Source of the DNA: Actinobacteria bacterium UBA3086
GTDB lineage: Bacteria; Actinomycetota; Coriobacteriia; Anaerosomatales; UBA3086
Direction of reading: 5' to 3'
DNA length: 12,654 nt
Assembly: GCA_002367305.1 (NCBI GenBank)
Contig: DFBG01000077.1
Location: forward strand, 1-12,654
The position numbers and the translations under genes are program-made. The notes under the pieces are model-generated. The model ran no database searches. It was given only the letters and a program-made list of their open reading frames with translations, and was not told the origin of the DNA. Below, piece after piece: positions 1 to 7,577 of the stretch. Every line of letters begins with the position of its first letter. Position 1 is the stretch's first letter.

Positions 1-48
1 TCGTTGGCGCAGTGGGTCACTCAACTGCGGCTCTTTCGCTGACGACAT
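1..48 (-). CDS. Possible 5' end of an unidentified gene, cut by the window edge
   Basis: An ATG at 48-46 on the minus strand opens a frame of 16 codons that reaches the left edge without a stop (MSSAKEPQLSDPLRQR). It lies downstream of the terminator of the NHL/CWB2 gene, in the same direction, where a next gene would be expected. There is no good ribosome site upstream; the bases before the ATG are a C-rich run and TACTATG. Sixteen codons are too few to name a product or to be sure the frame is coding. The next bases to the left would decide it. Confidence 0.3.
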   Translation of the reverse strand, partial: MSSAKEPQLSDPLRQR

Positions 49-89
49 AGTAGCGTGAGGGGCGGACCTACGGGCGCGTGAACACAAGC

Positions 90-117
90 GAGCCCCCCTG
101 TTTCCACAGAGAGGCTC
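90..117 (-). terminator. Terminator-like hairpin after the NHL/CWB2 gene
   Basis: Read on the minus strand, the two 12-base arms (117-106 and 101-90) pair completely around a GGAA tetraloop. Two of the pairs are G-T (G-U in RNA). The stem is followed by a T-rich but interrupted tail (GCTTGTGTTC). It starts about 30 nt after the stop of the NHL/CWB2 gene, so it most likely ends that transcript. The GNRA-type loop and long stem support a real RNA hairpin; the imperfect U tract lowers certainty. Confidence 0.7.
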
Positions 118-147
118 ACGGTGCGACGGCGAAATGCCGCTTACGAA

Positions 148-2052
148 TCAGTAGAGCAGATTGGCGACCTCGTCGCGCGTGGCTTGCGGCACCGCGGCGG
201 TGCCCCCCAAGTAGCGCATCGTCCAAATCGCGTTCTTGTGGTCCTCTATCGCTCCCCCCACCGCGGAGGGAAGGTCACCCGTCCCCGCGGTGAGCAGCAG
301 GATCGAACGGCAGCGGCCTTGGATCGGTCCGCCCGTGAGCGCATCAGGAAAGTCCATCCCCGTCGCCAACGCGGTGTAGGTCCAGTTCATGTTGGCCGCA
401 TCCTGACCGAACCGAGCGATCTCGACTGCGGTCTCATAGCGAGTATCGCCTTTGATGCGATCGACATTGGCATCACCGAGCAGTGTATTGAGCTGGGACT
501 CGGTGCCTGCAGTCACGGTGGTGAGCCCACCAAGGATGTGCGCATCCACGACCCCAGCGTCCTGCATCGCGTCCTTCGTTGCGTCTAGAAGCCCGGAGGC
601 CGGCACCAGATACAGCGGCCAACCGTTGGCTGCAGCGATCGGAGAGCCTGCGAGCGCGTCGGGGAAGTTGTCTCCGGTGGCCACGAAGGCGGTGTGGTCG
701 AAGTCTAGGCCCTGTAGGTCCACGGCCCTTGCCGCGATCATCTCAGCGGTCAGGTAGCGATTATCGCCCCCGATTCGCTCGATATCCACGACACCTGGCA
801 GCGCATCGATCGCATTGGCGACGTCGCCCGACAAGGCGACCGTCCCGCCGAGCACGATGGCTCGGGTAGCACCCAATCGCACGATCTCAGCCGACACCGC
901 GTCAGGAAGCGCGTTGGTGTCGACCAGCAGGATGGGTGCATCTAGTACACCGGCCAGTGTCGCTCCACCCAGAGCGTCGGGCCAGTTGCGGCCCGTGGCG
1001 ATGATGACGGTCTTGTAACCCTCAGCATCCTCACTCAGACCCGAGGGATATCCGGCAACTGACGCCGCGACCGCAGTGGTGAAGCGCGTGTTGCCCGCGA
1101 TCGGCTCCTCGGCGGTGGGGACGGCGGTGAACCAGCGCTGCACGCGATGGTTCGCCTCGTCTGTCACCATCACATAGCGCTCGCTCGAAGGAAGGACTCC
1201 CCAGCAGAAGTTAAACTCACCGTCACCGGTCCCAGAGCTCCCGAACTCTGTGACGAATGTGCCGTCAAACGTGAACTTCTGAACCCGACTGTTGTTGGAA
1301 TCGGTCACATACATGTTGCCGTGCGGGTCAGCCTCGATGTCGTAGGGACTGCTCAGCTCACCGTCGCCAGTGCCGCTCGATCCGACCGTGCCAAGATAGG
1401 TGCCTTCGAGCGTGAAGCGCTGAATCCTGTCGTTATCCGAGTCAACGACCCACACCGTGCCACTGCTGTCGATCTCCAGAGCGCCCGGATACTTGAACTC
1501 TCCGGTTGCTGAACCAAATATCCCCCACTTCCTGACATACGTTCCGTCAGGCTCGAACACCTGAACACGGTGGTTATGGTTCTCCACGACGTACAGCAGA
1601 CCATCTGGCCCCAGGGCCACATCGAGTGGTGCCTCCAGTTGCCCGTCGCCTGTGCCGCTGGTACCGAATGAGCCATACCAATCGCCAGAGGTGCTCCACG
1701 TGGAGATACGATCATTTCTGGAGTCCGCCAGGAACAACAGCCCATCTTCGGTGACTTCCATTCCTGCAGGGTGCTGCATCTGACCGTCACCCGAACCTGC
1801 CGATCCAAGCTGCCGCAGGAACATCCCGTCGGCATCGAACACCTGGATGCGGTTTCCGATGTACTCGGACACGAAGACCTCGCCGTACGGTCCTTGGGCG
1901 ATACCGGCGGGATCCGTGAACTGCCCGGGATCGCTACCCGGGCCTCCCCAGGTGTCCACGAAATCATAGTCCGGGTAAGCCGCGAATGCGCCAAGCGGCA
2001 CCACCAACATCGCGAGCACCACAACGACCGCAACGAACCTTCTCTTGGGCAT
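148..2052 (-). CDS. Secreted NHL-repeat beta-propeller protein with three cell wall-binding repeat 2 domains
   Basis: A 634-residue exported protein. Residues 1-24 form a Sec signal peptide: KRR, a hydrophobic stretch, and probable cleavage after GAFA. Residues 31-310 are six NHL units, five of exactly 47 residues and a sixth of 45. Typical features are GSSGTGDGEL, a central P-x-D/G strand, and N-x-R-(V/I)-Q-x-F near each end. Six units would close a six-bladed propeller. Residues 319-634 are three cell wall-binding repeat 2 domains (about 319-427, 428-533, 534-634), each with the marks GDxRYxTA, ATGxxFPDAL and LGGTxA. These domains hold proteins to the Gram-positive wall. The propeller is likely a surface ligand- or carbohydrate-binding platform; its partner cannot be read from sequence. 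The start is supported by AGAGGGGCGAG just upstream. It is probably monocistronic, with its own terminator at 90-117. Confidence 0.93.
   Translation of the reverse strand: MPKRRFVAVVVVLAMLVVPLGAFAAYPDYDFVDTWGGPGSDPGQFTDPAGIAQGPYGEVFVSEYIGNRIQVFDADGMFLRQLGSAGSGDGQMQHPAGMEVTEDGLLFLADSRNDRISTWSTSGDWYGSFGTSGTGDGQLEAPLDVALGPDGLLYVVENHNHRVQVFEPDGTYVRKWGIFGSATGEFKYPGALEIDSSGTVWVVDSDNDRIQRFTLEGTYLGTVGSSGTGDGELSSPYDIEADPHGNMYVTDSNNSRVQKFTFDGTFVTEFGSSGTGDGEFNFCWGVLPSSERYVMVTDEANHRVQRWFTAVPTAEEPIAGNTRFTTAVAASVAGYPSGLSEDAEGYKTVIIATGRNWPDALGGATLAGVLDAPILLVDTNALPDAVSAEIVRLGATRAIVLGGTVALSGDVANAIDALPGVVDIERIGGDNRYLTAEMIAARAVDLQGLDFDHTAFVATGDNFPDALAGSPIAAANGWPLYLVPASGLLDATKDAMQDAGVVDAHILGGLTTVTAGTESQLNTLLGDANVDRIKGDTRYETAVEIARFGQDAANMNWTYTALATGMDFPDALTGGPIQGRCRSILLLTAGTGDLPSAVGGAIEDHKNAIWTMRYLGGTAAVPQATRDEVANLLY
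1123..1962 (-). repeat. Six tandem NHL units with a 141-bp period inside the surface-protein gene
   Basis: The coding DNA for residues 31-310 repeats with a period of 141 bp (47 codons). The most conserved DNA segment is the one coding for GSSGTGDG(E/Q), visible on the plus strand as variants of ccgtcgcc-gtgccgct near 1225, 1370, 1650 and 1790. The units differ enough at the DNA level that recent amplification is not indicated. Confidence 0.8.
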
Positions 2053-2116
2053 GGATCTCGCCCCTCTCTCCCCGAGTCTCCTTCACCGTATGCGAAATGA
2101 TTCGCCTCGCATGAAA

Positions 2117-2145
2117 GATATGCCCCCGAAGAAAGTGTGTGTCAC
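2117..2145 (-). promoter_or_regulatory. Candidate promoter of the NHL/CWB2 gene
   Basis: On the minus strand, GTGACA (2145-2140, five of six matches to the -35 consensus) is followed after exactly 17 bases by CATATC (2122-2117, three of six). This would start transcription near 2110 and leave a leader of about 58 nt. The weak -10 makes this tentative. The -35 lies inside the palindrome at 2135-2149. Confidence 0.4.
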
Positions 2146-2149
2146 ACAC
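2135..2149. promoter_or_regulatory. GT/AC palindrome, possible operator
   Basis: A perfect inverted repeat with 7-base arms around a single central base (GTGTGTG-T-CACACAC). It covers the candidate -35 box of the NHL/CWB2 gene, a position typical of a repressor site. The alternating GT/AC content means it could also be a chance low-complexity tract. No regulator is encoded nearby. Confidence 0.4.
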
Positions 2150-2156
2150 GCAAACG

Positions 2157-2178
2157 GACCCACCATGTTCGGCGGGTC
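2157..2178. terminator. GC-rich hairpin, weak terminator or regulatory stem
   Basis: GACCCACC (2157-2164) faces GGCGGGTC (2171-2178) around six bases, with one mismatch in DNA (A opposite C on the plus strand, a G-U pair in minus-strand RNA). On the minus strand it is followed by CCGTTTGCG, a poor T tract. It is the strongest stem between the tRNA pair and the NHL/CWB2 promoter, so it may insulate them. The same 8-base word GGCGGGTC, in the opposite arm order, forms the stem upstream of purH (6150-6177). Confidence 0.4.
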
Positions 2179-2445
2179 TGCTTATGCTTTTGTGCCCCAA
2201 GCCCACTTATGAAGCAACTCGTGAGACACCGGCACTACTTGTGAGAGCGGCGATACAGCGCCACAGCTGCAGCAGCGCCGATTTCGGTCACCGCCCATCG
2301 GCGGCCTCGGCATACACGCTCAGCCTGAGCCGCTCCAGCCAACGAACGCGACGGACGGAAGCATGTCGTAGGGTGACTTTGAATCCCACCTCAGAAGCAC
2401 AGAAGGACCGCCTATTGAAATAGACGATCCTATCTGCAGAATTTT

Positions 2446-2521
2446 TGGTGCCCCCAGCGGGATTCGAACCCGCGCTGCCACCTTGAAAGGGTGGTGACCT
2501 AGGCCGCTAGTCGATGGGGGC
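2446..2521 (-). tRNA. tRNA-Glu (anticodon TTC)
   Basis: Reverse complement reading gives acceptor arms GCCCCCA/TGGGGGC, the anticodon stem CCACC/GGTGG around loop CTTTCAA (anticodon TTC, glutamate), and a T arm CGGGTTCGAATCCCG. The discriminator base is A and CCA is encoded (2448-2446). Total length is 76 nt including CCA. It lies 11 nt behind tRNA-Lys on the same strand and is probably cut from the same precursor. Confidence 0.97.
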
Positions 2522-2532
2522 GTATTCACTTG

Positions 2533-2608
2533 TGGTGGGCCGTATAGGGATCGAACCTATGACCTTGGGATTAAAAGTCCCCTGCTCTACCAACTGAGCT
2601 AACGGCCC
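2533..2608 (-). tRNA. tRNA-Lys (anticodon TTT)
   Basis: Reverse complement reading gives acceptor arms GGGCCGT/ACGGCCC, the D arm TAGCTCAGTTGGTAGAGCA, the anticodon stem GGGGA/TCCCA (partly mispaired at its outer pair) around CTTTTAA (anticodon TTT, lysine), and a T arm TAGGTTCGATCCCTA. CCA is encoded at 2535-2533. Length is 76 nt. It is the first gene of a two-tRNA unit driven by the promoter at 2651-2679. Confidence 0.97.
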
Positions 2609-2650
2609 GAGCCCTCACAAGGCCTGCCGGCGGCGTGCAGGGCAAAGGGA

Positions 2651-2679
2651 AGTGTAACGTTGAAGATGCAGGTGGTCAA
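2651..2679 (-). promoter_or_regulatory. Promoter of the tRNA-Lys/tRNA-Glu unit
   Basis: On the minus strand, TTGACC (2679-2674, five of six to consensus) is separated by exactly 17 bases from TACACT (2656-2651, four of six). Transcription would begin near 2644, about 36 nt before the mature tRNA-Lys. This is the best sigma-70-type promoter in the window. It overlaps the first codons of the long upstream reading of the mscS frame, which argues that mscS starts at the later ATG (2723). Confidence 0.72.
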
Positions 2680-2722
2680 CGTGACACCCCGGCGTGATAG
2701 CATTCAGCGCAGGAGGTACCAA

Positions 2723-3766
2723 ATGGAAGAGTTGCTCACAACGTACTGGCAGCCCGTCGCGATCGTAGCGTCAGCCACCGTGATCGGATGGCTTTTTGAC
2801 ATGTTCGTGTTCGCCCGACTCAAGGGGCTCGCCGACAAAACACGTTGGGCTTCGGACGATGCCATAGCCGAGGCGCTGCACCGCATGCCGGTGCTCTGGT
2901 TCGGTCTTGTCGGCGCCCACTTCGCGCTTGCACAGACCGAGATCTCGGCGTCTGCCTCGGACACGATCACTAATCTACTGATTGTGGCGTGGATCCTGAG
3001 CATCACGGTCGCTGCGGTGCGACTGACCACGCGCATGATCAAGGTCTACACCGCTCGTGAGGACAACGCCGCCGCATCGAGTTCCATCTTTGTGAACCTG
3101 GCGCGCATCATCATCGCGGCGATGGGCGTCCTGATCGCGCTCAACACGTTGGGCATCTCCATCACACCGCTGCTCACCGCACTCGGCGTTGGAGGTCTGG
3201 CCGTCGCGCTCGCGCTACAAGAGCCGCTCTCCAACTTGTTCGCCGGTCTCCAGGTCATCCTGAGCAAGCAGATCCAACCCGGCGACTACATCAAGCTCGA
3301 AGGCGGCCAGGAGGGCTACGTCTACGACGTCACCTGGCGCAACACCACGATCCGCATGTTCTCCAACGACCTCGTTGTCGTTCCCAACTCCACCGTAGCC
3401 GCCTCGGCGATCACCAACTACACCTCACTCAATGCACAACACTCCGTCTACCTACCTGTCGGCGTCGGATACGGAAGCGACCTCGACCACGTGGAGCGAG
3501 TCACGCTCGAAGTGGCGGAGAAGATTCAGAAGGAAGTCCCGGGTGCCGTGCATGACTGGGAGCCGGACGTGTCATTCCGAGAGTTCGGTGACTCCGCGAT
3601 CGACATGCTCGTGGTCCTACGTGCCGACGAGTACGCATCCCGCTTCACCCTGCGCCACGAGTTCATCAAGCGTCTGCACGCGAGGTTCGCGATCGAGAAC
3701 ATAGAGATTCCGTTCCCGCAGCGCGTGGTGACCGTGACGAAGGAATCAGAGCAAGACCAAGCCTAG
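2723..3766 (+). CDS. MscS-family small-conductance mechanosensitive channel
   Basis: A 347-residue membrane protein. Hydrophobic segments at about 12-32, 56-72, 82-100 and 124-142 precede the pore-lining helix at about 149-183. That helix has the small-residue MscS pattern (GVGGLAVALALQEPLSNLFAG). The beta-domain follows (about 184-235, including GDYIKLEGG, GYVYDVTWRNTTIR, VVVPNSTVA), then an alpha/beta C-terminal domain ending in IPFPQRVV. The family opens under membrane tension to release solutes during osmotic downshock. The ATG at 2723 is chosen over the one at 2660 because AGGAGGT (2711-2717) stands 5 nt upstream, and because the longer version overlaps the tRNA promoter. A possible extended -10 (TGATAGCAT, 2695-2703) lies just before it. 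It diverges from the tRNAs and converges on pabC, whose stop is 5 nt away. This is an MscS relative with extra N-terminal helices; its exact subtype is not resolved. Confidence 0.93.
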   Translation: MEELLTTYWQPVAIVASATVIGWLFDMFVFARLKGLADKTRWASDDAIAEALHRMPVLWFGLVGAHFALAQTEISASASDTITNLLIVAWILSITVAAVRLTTRMIKVYTAREDNAAASSSIFVNLARIIIAAMGVLIALNTLGISITPLLTALGVGGLAVALALQEPLSNLFAGLQVILSKQIQPGDYIKLEGGQEGYVYDVTWRNTTIRMFSNDLVVVPNSTVAASAITNYTSLNAQHSVYLPVGVGYGSDLDHVERVTLEVAEKIQKEVPGAVHDWEPDVSFREFGDSAIDMLVVLRADEYASRFTLRHEFIKRLHARFAIENIEIPFPQRVVTVTKESEQDQA

Positions 3767-3771
3767 CTGCC

Positions 3772-4470
3772 TCAGGTGACGATGTCGGTTCCGTGAAAGA
3801 GCCGCTCAAACTCAGCCGCGATTGCCACGACAGCATCACCCTCGCGACCACGTACGGGCACCGCACCTGCCACAGCAGTAGTGAGAAAGACTTCTTCTCC
3901 AGCGTCATAGTCATCGGGAGTGAGATGGGCCTCGCGAGACAGATAGCCCAGGTCTGGAGCGACGTCGAACACAACACCACGCGATACACCCGCGAGCGCA
4001 GGAGGCGACATCGGCGTGAGCAGCTCGACGCCCTGACGAATCCAAACAGTGGCCTGCGAGCCGTCGATCAACTCATTATTCGGAGAGACCAGAACAGCCG
4101 CGTCAGCCCCAGCTTCCTGAGCCGCAGCGAGCGGTCCATCCCAGAATGAGCGGTCGGCTGGCTTGGCCGCACCCTGAGGCAGAACCGGAACATCGCTTCG
4201 CACAAGTGCAACAACAGGATCACCAGGGACGACGACGCTCGAAGCTGCCGTTGAGACGTCCGTTGTCACGTCTCCGTCGGGCGACACCATGAGCGTCATG
4301 CGCCCGTAATCGAACGGCCACTTGGCCGCCGCGGCTTCGGCCTCGCACCAAACGCGAGCCAACGTGTCGTCGTCGCAACCGCCAGCGCGCAGTCTCGCGA
4401 GATGCCGCTCCAGAAGCGGAACTCGTCCGTCCTGCACGCGAATCGTCTCTCTGAGTGCCTGCCGGGGCAC
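3772..4470 (-). CDS. pabC: PabC-like aminodeoxychorismate lyase (PLP fold type IV, short form)
   Basis: A 232-residue class IV PLP enzyme, most likely converting 4-amino-4-deoxychorismate to p-aminobenzoate and pyruvate for folate synthesis. The visible marks are ETIRVQDGRVPLLERHLARL at residues 8-27, and a probable Schiff-base lysine K103 in AAKPADRSFWD. Next come ELIDGSQATVWI (133-144, equivalent to the E-x-T-E-G-S/T-x-N segment, with D for E), TPMSPPALAGVSR (152-164), and EEVFLTTAVAGAVPV (192-206). It starts directly at the ETIRV strand and lacks the roughly 25-30 N-terminal residues of free-standing PabC or BCAT proteins. This resembles the short lyase domain seen in PabB-PabC fusions. 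The GTG start follows AGGAGGT, which itself overlaps the purH stop, with only 4 nt spacing. Branched-chain or D-amino-acid aminotransferase activity cannot be excluded. Co-transcription with folate-using purH supports the lyase call. Confidence 0.82.
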   Translation of the reverse strand: MPRQALRETIRVQDGRVPLLERHLARLRAGGCDDDTLARVWCEAEAAAAKWPFDYGRMTLMVSPDGDVTTDVSTAASSVVVPGDPVVALVRSDVPVLPQGAAKPADRSFWDGPLAAAQEAGADAAVLVSPNNELIDGSQATVWIRQGVELLTPMSPPALAGVSRGVVFDVAPDLGYLSREAHLTPDDYDAGEEVFLTTAVAGAVPVRGREGDAVVAIAAEFERLFHGTDIVT

Positions 4471-4478
4471 GGGACCTC

Positions 4479-6032
<1,554 letters not shown>

Positions 6033-6130
6033 GAGCCCCTCTTTCATGTCTGGCGTGAACCCCTCATAACGCAACGAACCGAGGCGCCCTCCCTTGTAGG
6101 GAGCCTTCCCCGGCCCGGCGACGTATATCC

Positions 6131-6160
6131 ATTGTAGCGAACTCCTCCCCGGCGGGTCAT
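6131..6160 (-). promoter_or_regulatory. Candidate purH promoter
   Basis: On the minus strand, ATGACC (6160-6155, four of six to the -35 consensus) and TACAAT (6136-6131, five of six to the -10) are separated by 18 bases. Transcription would start near 6124, giving a leader of about 92 nt. The leader contains CTCCC/GGGAG around TACAA (about 6087-6101), which could be enclosed by CGCC/GGCG. The -35 box sits inside the right arm of the stem-loop at 6150-6177. Confidence 0.58.
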
Positions 6161-6177
6161 CCGTTGGTGACCCGCCG
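6150..6177. terminator. Perfect 10-bp stem-loop between livJ and purH
   Basis: CGGCGGGTCA (6150-6159) and TGACCCGCCG (6168-6177) are perfectly complementary around an 8-base loop. The stem begins about 29 nt after the LivJ-like stop, so it may end or stabilise the 3' end of that transcript. There is no T tract on either strand, so it is not a classical terminator; U-less stems of this type are common in high-GC Gram-positives. It overlaps the -35 of the candidate purH promoter, so an operator role is equally possible. Confidence 0.55.
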
Positions 6178-6205
6178 AGAAGAAATCCGTGTATCAACTG
6201 CAAAG

Positions 6206-7387
6206 CTAGTCGACGATCTGAGCCCACGCCCCATCGACGACCTGATAGGCCGAGATGGCCTGGTTGCTGGTGTCACCGTTCTCGTCGAACTGGGTTACAC
6301 CCGTTATTCCCTCGTACGTGATGCCGCGTACCGCAGCGGCCACATCCGCTCGATCCGTGCCCGCCTCGAGCACTGCCTTCACAAAGATCCACGCTGAGTC
6401 ATAGGCATAGGAGTCGTAGGCCTCGGGAGAAGCATCGAACGCAGCTTCGTAGGCAGCCTCGAACTCGAGACCGCCGGGCTGCTGATCCAGCGGCAGTCCC
6501 AGCATGGTGGCGACATCGCCCTCAGCGTTGGTTGCACCCGCCACATCGATGTACTCCTGCGAGAAGATCAGATCGCCACCAATAACGGGAACTGCCAGTC
6601 CGGACTCCTTGGCCTGTTTGGAGATCAAACCGCCCTCCGTCTGACCACCGGCGTAGTAGACGGCGTCGGGGTCCATGGACTTGATCTTGGTCACCAGCGC
6701 CTGGAAGTCGACTTCTTTGGCCTGGATGCTCTCGCGTGCCAGGATCTCCCCGCCCAGCGCCTCGAACTCCTTGGTGAACTCATCAGCGAGGCCCTGACCG
6801 TACTGCGTGGAGTCGTCGATCACCACGACGCTGTCGAAGCCGTAGAGCTCCGTGAGCATGTCGGCTGCGAACGTGCCTTGCGCGTCATCCTTGGCGGCGA
6901 TGCGATTGACCACGTCAAAGCCCTGTGCGGTCATAGCAGGGTTTGAGGAGACGGAGACCATGGCCATGCCAGCCTCCTGATAGACGGGAGAGGCCGGGAT
7001 CGAACATCCGGAGTTGAAGTGGCCGACGACACCCACTACCCCAGGGTCGGAGACAAGCAGATTGGCCACGTTGACGGCCTGCTTGGGGTCGCCCTGATCA
7101 TCCTCGGCGCGAATCACGAACTCGTAGCCCGCCGCGATGACCTCGTCGGAGGCGTTGGCCTCGTCCATTGCAAGCTGAACAGCGCGCTTCATGCCCTGCC
7201 CATAGACGGCGTAATCGCCGGTCAGCGGTGCGGAGAAAGCTATCTGTACGGTGGTGAGGTTCGCCGCAGCATCATCGCTGTCATCCGCCTCTTCGTCGGC
7301 GCTCGAACAACCCGTGAGGCCGAGCGAGCCCATCAGCGCCACAGCAAGCAGCAGCGCTGCAGCCTTGCGCCAGGTGGAGATGGTCAT
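6206..7387 (-). CDS. LivJ-type substrate-binding lipoprotein of a branched-chain amino acid ABC transporter
   Basis: A 393-residue type I periplasmic-binding-fold protein (Peripla_BP_6 group). Residues 1-26 are a lipoprotein signal peptide (TWRK then LLLAVALMGSLGLTG) with lipobox LTGC, so Cys27 is probably lipid-anchored to the outer face of the membrane. The receptor domain begins with TTVQIAFSAPLTGDYAVYGQ. It carries the family segment GHFNSGCSIPASPVYQEAG at about residues 125-143 and later DDSTQYGQGLADEF. Members bind Leu/Ile/Val, but also amides, urea or aromatic acids, so the ligand is open. The ATG at 7387 follows AAGGGA with 8 nt spacing. No permease or ATPase genes (LivHMGF type) lie on either side, so it is an orphan within this window. 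It has an extended -10 promoter and a leader hairpin. Confidence 0.92.
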   Translation of the reverse strand: MTISTWRKAAALLLAVALMGSLGLTGCSSADEEADDSDDAAANLTTVQIAFSAPLTGDYAVYGQGMKRAVQLAMDEANASDEVIAAGYEFVIRAEDDQGDPKQAVNVANLLVSDPGVVGVVGHFNSGCSIPASPVYQEAGMAMVSVSSNPAMTAQGFDVVNRIAAKDDAQGTFAADMLTELYGFDSVVVIDDSTQYGQGLADEFTKEFEALGGEILARESIQAKEVDFQALVTKIKSMDPDAVYYAGGQTEGGLISKQAKESGLAVPVIGGDLIFSQEYIDVAGATNAEGDVATMLGLPLDQQPGGLEFEAAYEAAFDASPEAYDSYAYDSAWIFVKAVLEAGTDRADVAAAVRGITYEGITGVTQFDENGDTSNQAISAYQVVDGAWAQIVD

Positions 7388-7445
7388 ATGAATGTCCCTT
7401 CGGTGCGGATCCGTATCGTTCGACTCGACGCATGGGCGCAGAGCC

Positions 7446-7478
7446 GACGGTGCCACCCGAGGATCGCGAGGCACCGTC
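7446..7478 (-). promoter_or_regulatory. Leader hairpin of the LivJ-like gene
   Basis: GACGGTGCC (7446-7454) and GGCACCGTC (7470-7478) form a perfect 9-bp stem around 15 bases. It lies 58 nt upstream of the start codon and begins almost exactly where transcription from the extended -10 at 7488-7496 should start. This suggests either a 5' stabilising stem or an operator just downstream of the start point. It matches no riboswitch that I recognise. Confidence 0.5.
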
Positions 7479-7487
7479 CAGCATATG

Positions 7488-7496
7488 AATATATCA
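7488..7496 (-). promoter_or_regulatory. Extended -10 promoter of the LivJ-like gene
   Basis: On the minus strand TGATATATT (7496-7488) combines an extended -10 TG motif with TATATT (five of six to TATAAT). No good -35 is found 16-18 bases upstream (TTCGCT at best), as often seen with extended -10 promoters. Predicted start near 7481, about 94 nt before the ATG. Confidence 0.5.
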
Positions 7497-7577
7497 GGAC
7501 GTCACCGGAGAGCGAAGAGGACTGAAGCTCGCATCAGACGCACATTCTATGCATGGACGCTGTATGGAGTGTCGGCT

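Larger units (their letters stand above)
2053..2445. other. Intergenic stretch of 393 bases without a convincing gene
   Basis: This lies between the NHL/CWB2 gene and tRNA-Glu. Open frames here on both strands lack ribosome sites or recognisable products. Structures seen are GCGAA/TTCGC around ATGA (2092-2105) in the presumed leader, the GT/AC palindrome (2135-2149), the GACCCACC/GGCGGGTC hairpin (2157-2178), and a 7-bp inverted repeat CGCCGAT/ATCGGCG (2276-2303). There is also a small CTAT/ATAG stem flanked by AGGA/TCCT near 2404-2431, just beyond tRNA-Glu. No canonical hairpin with a T tract follows the tRNA pair. Either the tRNA transcript is trimmed from a longer RNA, or one of these weaker stems ends it. 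Confidence 0.6.

Noticed and set aside
1123..1962. CRISPR-like or recently amplified repeats
   Set aside because: The 141-bp periodicity is explained by NHL protein units in frame, with diverged DNA and no spacers.
2139..2423. Plus-strand frame of 94 codons and minus-strand frames in the tRNA/NHL intergenic region
   Set aside because: They have no ribosome sites, no recognisable features, and overlap palindromes and the tRNA unit.
2660..2722. Longer N-terminus of the MscS protein from the ATG at 2660
   Set aside because: It has no ribosome site, overlaps the tRNA promoter, and adds a polar stretch not expected before the first helix. The ATG at 2723 has a perfect AGGAGGT.
6033..6180. ZTP (pfl) or tetrahydrofolate riboswitch in front of purH
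   Set aside because: The GGGTC/GACCC stem and CGCCGGGCC drew attention because such switches control purH in other bacteria. However, the stem is a simple perfect hairpin upstream of the predicted start, and I could not place the conserved riboswitch core. A covariance-model search would decide.
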